A DNA stretch of 64,000 nt from Shinella curvata (lineage in GTDB: Bacteria; Pseudomonadota; Alphaproteobacteria; Rhizobiales; Rhizobiaceae). The notes beneath the pieces are model-generated. The model worked only from the letters and a program-made list of their open reading frames with translations, had not been told where the DNA came from and made no database searches. The DNA lies in assembly GCF_022899935.1 (NCBI RefSeq), contig NZ_JALJCJ010000002.1, positions 186,001-250,000 of the forward strand. The letters run 5' to 3'. Shown piece by piece: positions 56,466-64,000 of this stretch; the first letter of the stretch is position 1, and each line of letters starts with the position of its first letter. Both the position numbers and the translations under genes were made by a program.

Positions 56466-58205
56466 ATGAATGATGTAGCGTCACCAGACGCGAACATCCG
56501 GCTGGGAATGTTTGAGGCCGCGTGCGATATCCTCGCCGCCGCCGTGATCGTCTATGACAAGAACGATTGCCTCGTTTTCGCCAGCCGCCAGGTCCTGCGC
56601 TATTTCCCCATTCATGCCGATACGCTGAAACCCGGCACGCGCCTGCGCGACGTGCTCGGCGCGATCTTCGATACCGGCGTCCGTTACGGCATTCCCCCGG
56701 AACAGCGCCACAAGGCGGTCAACCGCGAGGAGTGGGTCTCCGCGCAGATCTCCGTGCACTGGCGCGAACAGTATGACGCGGTCGAGCGGCTGAGCCGCGA
56801 CCGCTGGCTGCATTTCCGCAAGCGCCGCCTGCCGAACGGCTACAATGTCACCACTTTGGTCGACGTCTCCGAGCAGAAGAAGCAGGAAGAGCAGTGGCGC
56901 TCCGATCTCGACCGGATTGCGCTGACCGAGGAAATCCTTCAGACGGTGCCTTCGCCTGTTATCGTCAAGGACCGCAACCTCACCTATATCGCCGCCAACA
57001 AGGCGTTTTGCACCATCTACAATGCGACGCCCGAGGGCATTCTCGGCCGCACGGTCTGGGATCTGGCGGACGCGGAAAACGCCGAGCGCATCGAGCGCAG
57101 CGACCGCATGGTTCTGGAAACCGGCGAGCCGTTCGTTCTGCCCGAACATGTCATCCGGGCCGACGGCTCCGACCTTTATGTCATCACCCGCAAGCATCGC
57201 ATCGGCGCGCCGGGCCACCATGTCGTCGTGACGGTCATGGACGACGTGACGGCACTCGTCGCCGGGGCGGCGTCCGTATCGGACGAGGGGGACACGTTGC
57301 TGCGCGTGCCGGGCGGCTTCGTTGAGGGGCAGAACTGTTTCGATCCGGTGCGCGATGCCGAGCGCCGCCTCCTGCTGGAGCAGCTCGGCGCGGAAGACCT
57401 GCGTGCCCTTCCCGGCAAGCGCGTGCTGATCGCGACGCCCAACACACGCATCGAGGAGATTTTGGTCGGCGAGTTCAAGGCGCGCGGCGGCGATTGCTGC
57501 GCGGTGCGCAGCCGTTACGAGTTCGACGGTTTCCTGACGCTTGCCGCCAAGCACGGGCTCGCAATCGATCTCATCATTCTCGACGACAACATGCCGGATT
57601 ACCAGGCGATGTTCGACCACGGTCAAGACATTGCCACACGGTTGATCACGCCCGATGGAATCGGTCCGGATTTCATGCGCGCCCTTGTCGAAGAACACGA
57701 GTTGCTGTCGGAAAACGGCTCGCCGCTCGGCGATATCCTCACGCCCGTCTCCTTCTCCGACGACTGGTACATCGCGACCGACATCACGGCGATGCTGCCC
57801 GCTGCCGTCGGTGATGTCGAGGTGCTGGTTGCCGAAGACAACCAGATCAACCAGTTCGTCTTCTCGCAGATCCTCGAAGGCCTCGGCATTTCGCACCGCA
57901 TCGCCGAGAATGGCGAGGAGGCGGTGATGCTCTGGCGCAAACACCAACCACGCCTCGTCCTGATGGATATCTCCATGCCTGTGATGAACGGCATCGATGC
58001 GGCCAAGGAAATCCGGCAAGCGGAGGAGCTCACCGGAACCCATACGCCCATCGTCGCCGTCACCGCCCAGGCGCTGAATGTCGACATGCAGAACTGCATG
58101 GATGCCGGCATGGACGACTACATCACCAAGCCGGTCAGTCCCGACATGATCGAGGCGATATATCGGCGCTATGCCGCCGGGAAGCTGGAGAAGTCCGTCG
58201 CATAG
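56466..58205 (+). CDS. PAS-PAS-receiver protein without kinase domain
   Basis: A 579-residue cytosolic protein. Two PAS domains (about residues 10-130, ending VTTLVDVSEQKK, and ~155-270, with QTVPSPVIVKDRNLTYIAAN) are followed by a receiver-like domain (~317-400, core LIILDDNMPDY). A typical C-terminal receiver (~451-572) has phospho-acceptor Asp501 in LMDISMPVMNG, with EDNQIN and KPVS in place. No His-kinase DHp/ATPase domain exists, so another kinase must phosphorylate it, or it acts as a signal integrator. GAGG lies nine bases before the ATG. It is probably controlled from the CtrA-type box. Confidence 0.9.
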   Translation: MNDVASPDANIRLGMFEAACDILAAAVIVYDKNDCLVFASRQVLRYFPIHADTLKPGTRLRDVLGAIFDTGVRYGIPPEQRHKAVNREEWVSAQISVHWREQYDAVERLSRDRWLHFRKRRLPNGYNVTTLVDVSEQKKQEEQWRSDLDRIALTEEILQTVPSPVIVKDRNLTYIAANKAFCTIYNATPEGILGRTVWDLADAENAERIERSDRMVLETGEPFVLPEHVIRADGSDLYVITRKHRIGAPGHHVVVTVMDDVTALVAGAASVSDEGDTLLRVPGGFVEGQNCFDPVRDAERRLLLEQLGAEDLRALPGKRVLIATPNTRIEEILVGEFKARGGDCCAVRSRYEFDGFLTLAAKHGLAIDLIILDDNMPDYQAMFDHGQDIATRLITPDGIGPDFMRALVEEHELLSENGSPLGDILTPVSFSDDWYIATDITAMLPAAVGDVEVLVAEDNQINQFVFSQILEGLGISHRIAENGEEAVMLWRKHQPRLVLMDISMPVMNGIDAAKEIRQAEELTGTHTPIVAVTAQALNVDMQNCMDAGMDDYITKPVSPDMIEAIYRRYAAGKLEKSVA

Positions 58206-58233
58206 AGCATTTCCGGCCCAAGCGAGATCGCTT
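58204..58233. repeat. Rhizobial intergenic repeat (copy 3, partial)
   Basis: AGAGCATTTCC at 58204-58214 is the reverse complement of the core in copy 2 (5479-5549). It is followed by a palindrome AAGCG-AGAT-CGCTT at 58220-58233 with the same layout as the GAAGCG palindrome there. It lies just behind the PAS/receiver gene and may serve as its 3' UTR structure. Confidence 0.5.
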
Positions 58234-58419
58234 CGGCGTCGGATGCTCGAGGCAAGGTCCGCGAAAGGGGAAAGCTTTAGGTTGAGGAGGCCGGTCAACT
58301 CCCCAGATTTGGGGAGGCCGGTGGGCAGGACTGACGATCGCTTGCTATGTTTTTGTTAACGGACATGGCGCATCGTGAAGCGGTCTTCGGAGGCATAGTG
58401 CAAGTACGGGAAATCATTG

Positions 58420-59778
58420 ATGAAGTCTGCTGATCATTCGGCGCTGGATGTTTCCCAGACTGACCTCCATGCCATGGCCTATACCGACCCCTTGACCGGG
58501 CTCGGCAATCTTTACCGCCTGCGTGACAAGGTTCGCCAGATCGCCAAGGAGCGTGAGGAGGACCCGGCTCCCTTCGCCATCGGCATTGCCAATCTCGACG
58601 GTTTCAAGCCCATCAACGATCTGTTCGGCCCGCGTGCCGGTGACGAAATCCTCTGCCAGGTCGCCCATCGCCTCAAGGCCTGCATTCCCGACGGCGCCAC
58701 CGTCACGCGGCATGGCGGCGACGAGTTCGCCTTCGTGCTCCCGCTGGTCTTCGAGCGCAAGGGCGCGGAAAAGATCGGCCAGATGCTGCGCGAGGTGCTG
58801 TCCGCCCCCTTCGATCTCGGCGACCGCAACGTGCGCCTCTCGGCCTCCTTCGGTTTTGCCATCTATCCCTTCGCGGGCGAGGACTTCACGGAGCTGCTGA
58901 AGAGCGCCGATACCGCTCTCTACCGTTCCAAGCGCCGCGGCCGCGGCCAGATTACCGTCTATTCGCAGGAAATCGCCCAGGAGATGAAGCGCGCGACGCA
59001 GCTTGAACAGGCGCTGCGCAATGCCATCATCGCCAATGAAGTGGACGTGCATTTCCAGCCGATCGTCAGTCTGCGTGACGACACGGTTGTGGGTTTCGAG
59101 GCGCTTGCCCGCTGGTGCGATGCCGACCTCGGCTATGTCTCGCCAGCCACCTTCGTGCCGCTCGCCGAAGAGCGCGGCTTCATCGATGCCTTGTCTGATA
59201 CGCTGCTGCGCAAGGCCGCCGAAACCGCTCTATCCTGGCCGAAGGAGCTGTTCCTCTCCTTCAACCTCTCCTCCGCCCAGCTGATGGATCCGAAGACGGC
59301 GTTCAACACGCTCGCCATCCTCAACCGCGTCGGGCTCGACCCGCGCCGGCTGGAGCTGGAGATCACCGAAACCGCCGTCATGACGGATGCCGATACGGCC
59401 CAGAAGATCGTTGGCGAACTGCGTGCGGCTGGTGTTCGTATCTCGCTCGACGATTTCGGCACCGGCCAGTCGAGCCTCGGACGCCTGCGCGACTTCACCT
59501 TCGACAAGGTGAAGATCGACCGCGCCTTCGTCTCGCGCATTTCCAACGACAAGGCCTCCGAACACATCATCAAGGCGATCGTCGCCATGTGCGAAGGCCT
59601 CGACCTTGCCGTCGTCGCCGAAGGCATCGAGGATTTTTCCGAAGCGCTGAAGCTCAAGGCACTCGGGTGCGGCATGGGGCAGGGCTATTTCTACGGCAAG
59701 CCTGCCGATGCCGTCACCACCATGCGGTATCTCGCCGACCGCTACGTGACGGTCGAAGGCCGCGCCGCCTCCGCCTGA
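58420..59778 (+). CDS. GGDEF-EAL cyclic-di-GMP enzyme
   Basis: A 452-residue soluble protein with a GGDEF domain (YTDPLTGLGNLYRL; RHGGDEF at about residue 99) and an EAL domain (FEALARW at ~227, then NLSSAQL, ITETAVM and DDFGTGQSS). Both signature motifs are intact, so it may make and degrade cyclic-di-GMP or be biased by conditions. No membrane or sensory domain is visible beyond a ~20-residue N-terminal tail. The start is ATG 58420. A PilZ receptor gene lies 111 bases further on, so synthesis and response may be coupled. GGDEF has no RxxD site at the usual position. Confidence 0.95.
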   Translation: MKSADHSALDVSQTDLHAMAYTDPLTGLGNLYRLRDKVRQIAKEREEDPAPFAIGIANLDGFKPINDLFGPRAGDEILCQVAHRLKACIPDGATVTRHGGDEFAFVLPLVFERKGAEKIGQMLREVLSAPFDLGDRNVRLSASFGFAIYPFAGEDFTELLKSADTALYRSKRRGRGQITVYSQEIAQEMKRATQLEQALRNAIIANEVDVHFQPIVSLRDDTVVGFEALARWCDADLGYVSPATFVPLAEERGFIDALSDTLLRKAAETALSWPKELFLSFNLSSAQLMDPKTAFNTLAILNRVGLDPRRLELEITETAVMTDADTAQKIVGELRAAGVRISLDDFGTGQSSLGRLRDFTFDKVKIDRAFVSRISNDKASEHIIKAIVAMCEGLDLAVVAEGIEDFSEALKLKALGCGMGQGYFYGKPADAVTTMRYLADRYVTVEGRAASA

Positions 59779-59889
59779 GGCGTGCCTAAATATGTCACTT
59801 CCTTAAAATTGTATCTTTCGGTTTAGCGCGAACGCAAATACTCGCGGTTTAATCTCCCCATACGAAAAGACAATTGGGGGTAAACAGGG

Positions 59890-60225
59890 ATGGCGACCAT
59901 CAAGGACATGCCCGTCAGGGGCAACGATCGCTCCAGGGTTCGCATTTTTGCCGAGGTCCGCGTCATGCACCAGACCTCGCGCGCACGCGTCGTCGATCTC
60001 TCGCCGACCGGCATGGCCTTCGATCTCGAAAAGCCGCTTCAGGCCATGCCCGGTCAGCTGGTGACGGTCGAAAGCGAGGAGCTTGGCCGCCTCAGCGGCA
60101 CGGTGCGCTGGTATTCCAACGGCCGGCTCGGCATCCAGTACAAGCTGTCGACCAATGCACTGGCGCAGATCACCTCCTATTTCCGCTTCTTCCACGAAGA
60201 GGTGAAGCCGGTCTTGAGACGGTAG
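59890..60225 (+). CDS. PilZ domain cyclic-di-GMP receptor
   Basis: A 111-residue protein consisting mainly of a PilZ domain. The cyclic-di-GMP-binding RxxxR is RSRVR near residue 15, and DLSPTGMAFD provides the D/NxSxxG motif. The fold continues through LSGTVRWYSNGRLGIQYK. No other domain is present, so it should act by binding a partner. It lies behind the GGDEF-EAL gene on the same strand, and the 111-base gap is AT-rich and may hold a promoter. Its target (motility, exopolysaccharide) is unknown. Confidence 0.93.
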   Translation: MATIKDMPVRGNDRSRVRIFAEVRVMHQTSRARVVDLSPTGMAFDLEKPLQAMPGQLVTVESEELGRLSGTVRWYSNGRLGIQYKLSTNALAQITSYFRFFHEEVKPVLRR

Positions 60226-60228
60226 ACC

Positions 60229-61155
60229 TTACAAGGAGGCTTCGCGGCTCAACCGCCCTTCCTCCACCAGCCAGTCGCGCACGCGCCGCGCCGGTCCGTT
60301 GAGTTCGCGCGAGCGTGGCCAGACGACATAGAAGCCTTCGTCGAGTTCCAGCGAATGGCCGCCGACGGTGACGAGCGCCCCGGAGCGCACTTGCCCCTCG
60401 ATAAGGTGACGCCAGCCCAGCGCCACACCTTCCCCTGCCAGCACCGCCTGGATCACAAGCACATAATCGTTGATCGCGAGCCGTCGCGCCTGCGCCGGAT
60501 AACGCACACCGGCACTCGCGAACCAATCCGGCCAGTTCGAGGCCGCCCGCACCGGCTCTTCCAGATGGATGAGCGGCAGTTTCAGCAATTCCTCCGGCGT
60601 CTTGGGGTGCCCGCGGCTTTCCACGAAGGCGGGGCTTGCCACCGCCGTGATCACTTCTGGCGCCAGGAGCGCCGCGTGGTAGCGCGGCCATTTCGCCGGA
60701 TCGCCGCCGCGGATGCCGAGCGGGATCGTCTCTTCGTCGAGATCGAGGTCGCGCACGCTGGTCTGGATCCTGAGGTCGATATCCGGCAGGTCGGCGCGCA
60801 GCTTGGCGAGCCGCGGCAGCATCCACATCGAGGCGAAGGCGGTCGAGGCCGAGAGCGTCACATTCGCCTCGCGGCCCTTCGCCCTGATGTCCTCGGCCGA
60901 TTTCTGGATACGCGACAGGCCGAGGGTCACATCGGCATGGAAGCGCTCGCCGGCATCGGTCAGTTCGACGGCGCGGTGGATGCGGTGGAAGAGCGCGACG
61001 CCGAGCTGTTCCTCCAGATTGCGCACCGCATAGGAGACGGCCGCCTGCGTCATGCCGAGCTCATTGGCGGCGCGGGTGAAATTCTGGTGCCGCCCGGCGG
61101 CTTCGAAAATGATGAGGCTGGAGGCGGAAGGGAGCAGGCGGCGCAGGGTTTCCAT
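60229..61155 (-). CDS. LysR-family regulator, GcvA-like
   Basis: A 308-residue regulator of the GcvA-like branch: SLIIFEAAGRHQNFTRAANE (HTH start), MTQAAVSYAVRNLEEQLG and a substrate-binding domain with LRIQTSVRDLDLDEET. It is divergent from the mttB-like gene, with 88 bases between starts. This gap contains an inverted repeat (CAGCGCTG around 61197). LysR proteins of this clade usually activate the facing gene in response to its substrate. Here that would be an amine or betaine (inference). Confidence 0.92.
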   Translation of the reverse strand: METLRRLLPSASSLIIFEAAGRHQNFTRAANELGMTQAAVSYAVRNLEEQLGVALFHRIHRAVELTDAGERFHADVTLGLSRIQKSAEDIRAKGREANVTLSASTAFASMWMLPRLAKLRADLPDIDLRIQTSVRDLDLDEETIPLGIRGGDPAKWPRYHAALLAPEVITAVASPAFVESRGHPKTPEELLKLPLIHLEEPVRAASNWPDWFASAGVRYPAQARRLAINDYVLVIQAVLAGEGVALGWRHLIEGQVRSGALVTVGGHSLELDEGFYVVWPRSRELNGPARRVRDWLVEEGRLSREASL

Positions 61156-61243
61156 AAATCAAGCTTATCGTGTCGAACAATTTTTTCCAGCGTTACAGCG
61201 CTGTTTTTCACGCTTAGCCTCACTTCCAATTATGGAGGTGATC

Positions 61244-62785
61244 ATGGGTGTAGCAGCAACGATCGAAGCGCCGGCACGGCGGGGTAGGGGCACGCGGCGC
61301 GACAATGCCGCAAAGCCGCTGGGCGTGCCCTATATCGTGCGCGGGATCCCGACCTATGACGTGCTGTCGGAGGAAAACCTCCAGAAGGTCGAGCGTGCGG
61401 CGGACCGCATTCTCGCCGAAGTCGGCATCGAGTTCCGCGATGATCCGGCCGTCATCGAGCACTGGAAACGCGCCGGCGCCAAGGTGGATGGACTGCTGGT
61501 ACGCTTCGAGCCCGGCATGCTGCGCGAGATCGTCTCCTCCGCGCCCGCCGAGTTCACCCAGCATGCCCGCAACCCCGCCAACAATGTGCAGATCGGCGGC
61601 AAGAACGTCGTCTTTTCGCCGGCCTATGGCTCGCCCTTCGTGATGGATCTCGACAAGGGCCGGCGCTACGGCACGCTCGAGGATTTCAGGAACTTCATCA
61701 AGCTCGCCCAGTCGAGCCCCTGGCTGCACCATTCCGGCGGCACGATCTGCGAGCCGGTCGATATTCCCGTCAACAAGCGCCACCTCGATATGGTCTACAG
61801 CCATATGAAATATTCCGACCGCGCCTTCATGGGCTCGATCACGGCGGAGGATCGCGCCGAGGATTCCATCGACATGGCGCGCATCCTGTTCGGCGCGGAC
61901 TTCGTTGACAAGAACTGCGTCATTCTCGGCAATGTCAACGTCAACTCGCCGCTCGTCTGGGACGGCACCATGACCAAGTCGCTGCGCGCCTATGCCCGCG
62001 CCAATCAGGCGGCCGTCATCGTGCCCTTCATCCTCGGCGGCGCGATGGGACCGGTCACGAACGCCGGCGCGATCGCCCAGTCCTTCGCCGAAACGCTGGC
62101 CGGCTGCGCGCTGACCCAGCTGGAGCGCAAGGGCGCGCCGGTCATTTTCGGTAACTTCCTCTCCTCCATGTCGCTGCGCTCGGGCTCGCCGACCTTCGGC
62201 ACGCCGGAGCCTGCCATCGGCTCCATGGTCATCGGCCAGCTCGCCCGTCGCCTGAACCTGCCGCTGCGCTGCGCCGGCAATTTCTCCAATTCGAAGCTGC
62301 CGGATGGGCAGGCCATGCAGGAAGGGTTGATGTCCATGCTGTCGGCCGTGCATTGCGGCGCGAATTTCATCCTGCATTCCGCCGGCTTCCTCGATGGCCT
62401 GCTCGCCATGTCCTACGAGAAGTTCGTGATGGATGCCGATCTCTGCGGCGCGCTGCATTCCTACCTCGCCGGCGTTGTCGTCGATGACAACACGCTGGCG
62501 ATGGATGCCTTCCTCGAAGTCGGCCCCGGCAGCCACTTCCTTGGCTGCGACCACACGATGCGCAACTACCAGACGGCCTTCTGGGATTCGACACTCTCCG
62601 ACAACGAGCCCTTCGAGAAGTGGAGCGAGGAGGGCGGCTCGACCGACATCGCGACCCGTGCCAACCGGCAATGGAAGAAGACGCTCGCCGAATACGAGGC
62701 ACCGCCGCTCGACGTGGCGATCGACGATGCGCTGCGTGACTACATGGAGCGCAAGAAGGCCGCGATGGCTGACGCCTGGTATTGA
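61244..62785 (+). CDS. Trimethylamine methyltransferase (MttB) family protein, non-pyrrolysine
   Basis: A 513-residue protein of the MttB superfamily, corrinoid-linked methyltransferases for methylated amines. It has no internal amber codon, so it belongs to the non-pyrrolysine group (MtgB-like, acting on glycine betaine, proline betaine or similar). Conserved stretches include SPAYGSPFVMDLDKGRRYGT, SGGTICEPVDIPVNKRHLD and LGNVNVNSPLVWDG. GGAGGTGAT before the ATG at 61244 fixes the start. No corrinoid-protein or MtbA-like partner gene is in the window. The divergent LysR gene is the likely regulator. Confidence 0.9.
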   Translation: MGVAATIEAPARRGRGTRRDNAAKPLGVPYIVRGIPTYDVLSEENLQKVERAADRILAEVGIEFRDDPAVIEHWKRAGAKVDGLLVRFEPGMLREIVSSAPAEFTQHARNPANNVQIGGKNVVFSPAYGSPFVMDLDKGRRYGTLEDFRNFIKLAQSSPWLHHSGGTICEPVDIPVNKRHLDMVYSHMKYSDRAFMGSITAEDRAEDSIDMARILFGADFVDKNCVILGNVNVNSPLVWDGTMTKSLRAYARANQAAVIVPFILGGAMGPVTNAGAIAQSFAETLAGCALTQLERKGAPVIFGNFLSSMSLRSGSPTFGTPEPAIGSMVIGQLARRLNLPLRCAGNFSNSKLPDGQAMQEGLMSMLSAVHCGANFILHSAGFLDGLLAMSYEKFVMDADLCGALHSYLAGVVVDDNTLAMDAFLEVGPGSHFLGCDHTMRNYQTAFWDSTLSDNEPFEKWSEEGGSTDIATRANRQWKKTLAEYEAPPLDVAIDDALRDYMERKKAAMADAWY

Positions 62786-62792
62786 TGGCATG

Positions 62793-62824
62793 AAAAACCC
62801 GGTGGCGCAGGGAGCGCCACCGGG
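62793..62824 (-). terminator. Rho-independent terminator
   Basis: CCCGGTGGCGC-AGGGA-GCGCCACCGGG is a perfect 11-pair stem followed by a run of five Ts on the minus strand. It ends the PRC-barrel gene and may also stop the convergent mttB-type gene. Confidence 0.88.
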
Positions 62825-62846
62825 CTGGAGGTCAGAAAGCTGAGGC

Positions 62847-63560
62847 TTATTCAGCCGGCTGGGTCGTGGCCGGAGCCGTGCCCGTATCGGTCGTCGACGC
62901 GGTCGTCGAGGTATCGACCGGGGTATTGGCCTGGCGTTCGGCGACCTGCTGCGACTTGGTCTTGAATTCCGGTGCAGCCTGCAGGCTTTCAGCGGTTTCC
63001 GTGGTCGTCAGCTTGACGTCATCGGAATCCGGAACCTGCGTGATCGCGATCTTTTCGAACGGAACGGCGACCCACTTTTCACCGATGCCCAGGAAGCCGC
63101 CGACACCGATGATGGCTGCGTCAACGCCGCCGGTCTTGGCCATGATCAGGTCGGAGATCTTGCCGATGCTTTCATCGCTGCTGTTGTAGACAGACTGGCC
63201 GATATAGGTGTTGGCGCTGATCTGCTCGTCCGACTGCGCCGTCAGATAGTCGCCACCAGCGGCCGGAGCCTGGGCGGTGTCTTCCGTGGGCGTCGCCGGG
63301 GTCTGAGCCGTATCCTCGGTTGCCGTGCCGGTGGCCGGCGTCTGGGCCGTGTCTTCGGTCGGCGTCGTGGTCGGGTTTGCGGCGGTGTCGCCCGGTGTCG
63401 TGCCCGTGGCGTCGTCACCGGTCATGCCCGGCTGCTGCTCCATGGTCTGGGTCTGGTCGGTCGCGGGCTTGGTGGTGTCCTGCGCATAAGCTGCGGGAGC
63501 AAGGGCCGCACCGAGGAAAATCGCACTGGCGGCAACGGAAGTAAGAAGCTTTTTGGTCAT
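62847..63560 (-). CDS. Secreted PRC-barrel domain protein with Thr/Ala/Pro-rich linker
   Basis: A 237-residue exported protein with signal peptide (LLTSVAASAIFLGAALAPAAYA). Residues ~25-105 are low-complexity, with TEDTAQTPAT-type repeats (three units). A PRC-barrel domain follows (TYIGQSVYNSSDESIGKISD; VGGFLGIGEKWVAVPFEKIA), and then a second low-complexity tail. PRC-barrel exported proteins are common in rhizobia, of uncertain function. The repeats may form an extended wall-spanning linker. Start at 63560 is chosen for the signal peptide; upstream codons extend the frame but are not signal-like. Confidence 0.88.
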   Translation of the reverse strand: MTKKLLTSVAASAIFLGAALAPAAYAQDTTKPATDQTQTMEQQPGMTGDDATGTTPGDTAANPTTTPTEDTAQTPATGTATEDTAQTPATPTEDTAQAPAAGGDYLTAQSDEQISANTYIGQSVYNSSDESIGKISDLIMAKTGGVDAAIIGVGGFLGIGEKWVAVPFEKIAITQVPDSDDVKLTTTETAESLQAAPEFKTKSQQVAERQANTPVDTSTTASTTDTGTAPATTQPAE

Positions 63561-63712
63561 TTGGAACCTGCCTTTTCGTCTCTCGTTGGCATCAAGGTGC
63601 GGCGGTGTTTGAAAGGCCGTCCGCACCCGCTGATGTCTAGAAAACGACGACACCCCGGTTTGGTTCCGATGAAAATTGCCTTCTTTTTGATCGGGCGATA
63701 CTTAAGCTATGC

Positions 63713-63747
63713 ATAAAAAATGGCTCCGGATCGGCAAATCCGGAGCC
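63713..63747 (-). terminator. Rho-independent terminator
   Basis: GGCTCCGGAT-CGGCAA-ATCCGGAGCC (63722-63747) is a perfect ten-pair stem; on the minus strand it is followed by ATTTTTTATG. It lies just behind the partial gene at the right edge. Confidence 0.88.
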
Positions 63748-63779
63748 GCAGGCAGATGTTCAAACGATCGGACGATGTG

Positions 63780-64000
63780 TCAGATCGAGAATTTCGGCTC
63801 GAAGCGGCCTTTGACGGCAATGCCGAGTTCGAAGGTCTTGCCGGCATGGGGATCGGCAAGGCGGGCGGCTTCGTTCATGTCCGCCCAGGCGGATGTCACC
63901 AGCAGGCGGTCGGCCTTCGCGCCGATGAAGGCCGGGCAGCTGGACTGCGTGGCGGGCACGCTGTAGCGCGCGATCTTCGTGCCGTCGGGCTTGTAGACAT
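63780..64000 (-). CDS. SMP-30/gluconolactonase-like protein (C-terminal part)
   Basis: Only the last ~73 residues are in the window; the frame runs off the right edge. It ends YKPDGTKIARYSVPATQSSC, GAKADRLLVTSAWADMNEAA and GKTFELGIAVKGRFEPKFSI. This is the closing blade of a six-bladed propeller of the SMP-30/LRE (regucalcin, gluconolactonase) family; it has the GKTFELGIAVKG-type ending seen in those lactonases. Function is a sugar lactonase by family, substrate unknown. Confidence 0.85.
   Translation of the reverse strand, partial: VYKPDGTKIARYSVPATQSSCPAFIGAKADRLLVTSAWADMNEAARLADPHAGKTFELGIAVKGRFEPKFSI

Noticed and set aside
61244..62785. Pyrrolysine in the MttB-family gene
   Set aside because: The reading frame has no internal TAG and no pyrrolysine synthesis genes are nearby, so it is a non-pyrrolysine homologue.

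Overview
The window is chromosomal DNA of an alphaproteobacterium, most likely Rhizobiaceae (Rhizobium / Agrobacterium / Ensifer / Shinella group). The base composition is GC-rich and the genes are densely packed with short gaps. Pointers to Rhizobiales are a DUF1127 protein beside a LysR gene, the plant-type glutamate-cysteine ligase, short-form HisG with HisZ, an intergenic repeat of a type common in rhizobia, DUF937, DUF2093, DUF3422 and DUF4170 proteins, a CIRCE-controlled groESL pair, and a TTAA-N7-TTAA (CtrA-type) site. I see no prophage, insertion sequence, CRISPR array, rRNA or tRNA. Almost everything is core or conserved accessory genome.

Layout. 1-4.6 kb: GNAT acetyltransferase (cut by the edge), LysR regulator, divergent DUF1127 protein, a structured gap with a probable terminator and possible small RNA, then a chemoreceptor. 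4.6-10.9 kb (mostly minus): DUF937 protein, gshA, rsmE, a PiT phosphate transporter, a NUDIX hydrolase and a GntR/FCD regulator. 11-18.3 kb: DUF3422 protein, two secreted unknowns, and a LysR regulator divergent from glcDEF (glycolate oxidase). 18.3-23.4 kb: two L,D-transpeptidase paralogues, tag, a small unknown, a DUF305 protein with a small His/Met/Cys-containing secreted protein, and a PAS-like unknown divergent from an HTH regulator. 23.5-29.5 kb: hisS-hisZ-hisG, a methyltransferase, a GST and a ferredoxin reductase. 29.7-33.4 kb: an MHYT-PAS-GGDEF-EAL protein, a second PAS-like unknown, and a low-GC gap. 33.4-41.1 kb: groESL, a HAD phosphatase, ribF and ileS. 41.3-46.4 kb: lipoprotein, GNAT, tadA, rluB-type synthase with a repetitive basic tail, rsmD, patatin. 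46.4-56.2 kb: Kef-type antiporter, pmbA, then an envelope block (IMPase-family, DUF4170, waaA, HAD, lpxK, DUF2093), and mutL. 56.3-60.2 kb: PAS-PAS-receiver protein behind the CtrA-type site, GGDEF-EAL protein, PilZ protein. 60.2-64 kb: LysR divergent from a non-pyrrolysine MttB-family methyltransferase, a PRC-barrel secreted protein, and the C-terminus of an SMP-30/gluconolactonase protein.

How the genes work together. Three themes stand out. The first is envelope and Lipid A/Kdo synthesis (waaA, lpxK, L,D-transpeptidases, lipoprotein). The second is translation and ribosome maintenance (hisS, ileS, rsmE, rsmD, tadA, rluB-type). The third is signalling: two GGDEF-EAL proteins, a PilZ protein, a chemoreceptor, a kinase-less PAS/receiver protein, and two members of an unnamed PAS-like family. 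The most promising poorly described elements are that PAS-like pair (22.1 and 32.5 kb), the LysR-linked mttB homologue, the receiver protein with the CtrA-type site, and the small-RNA candidate near 2.1 kb.
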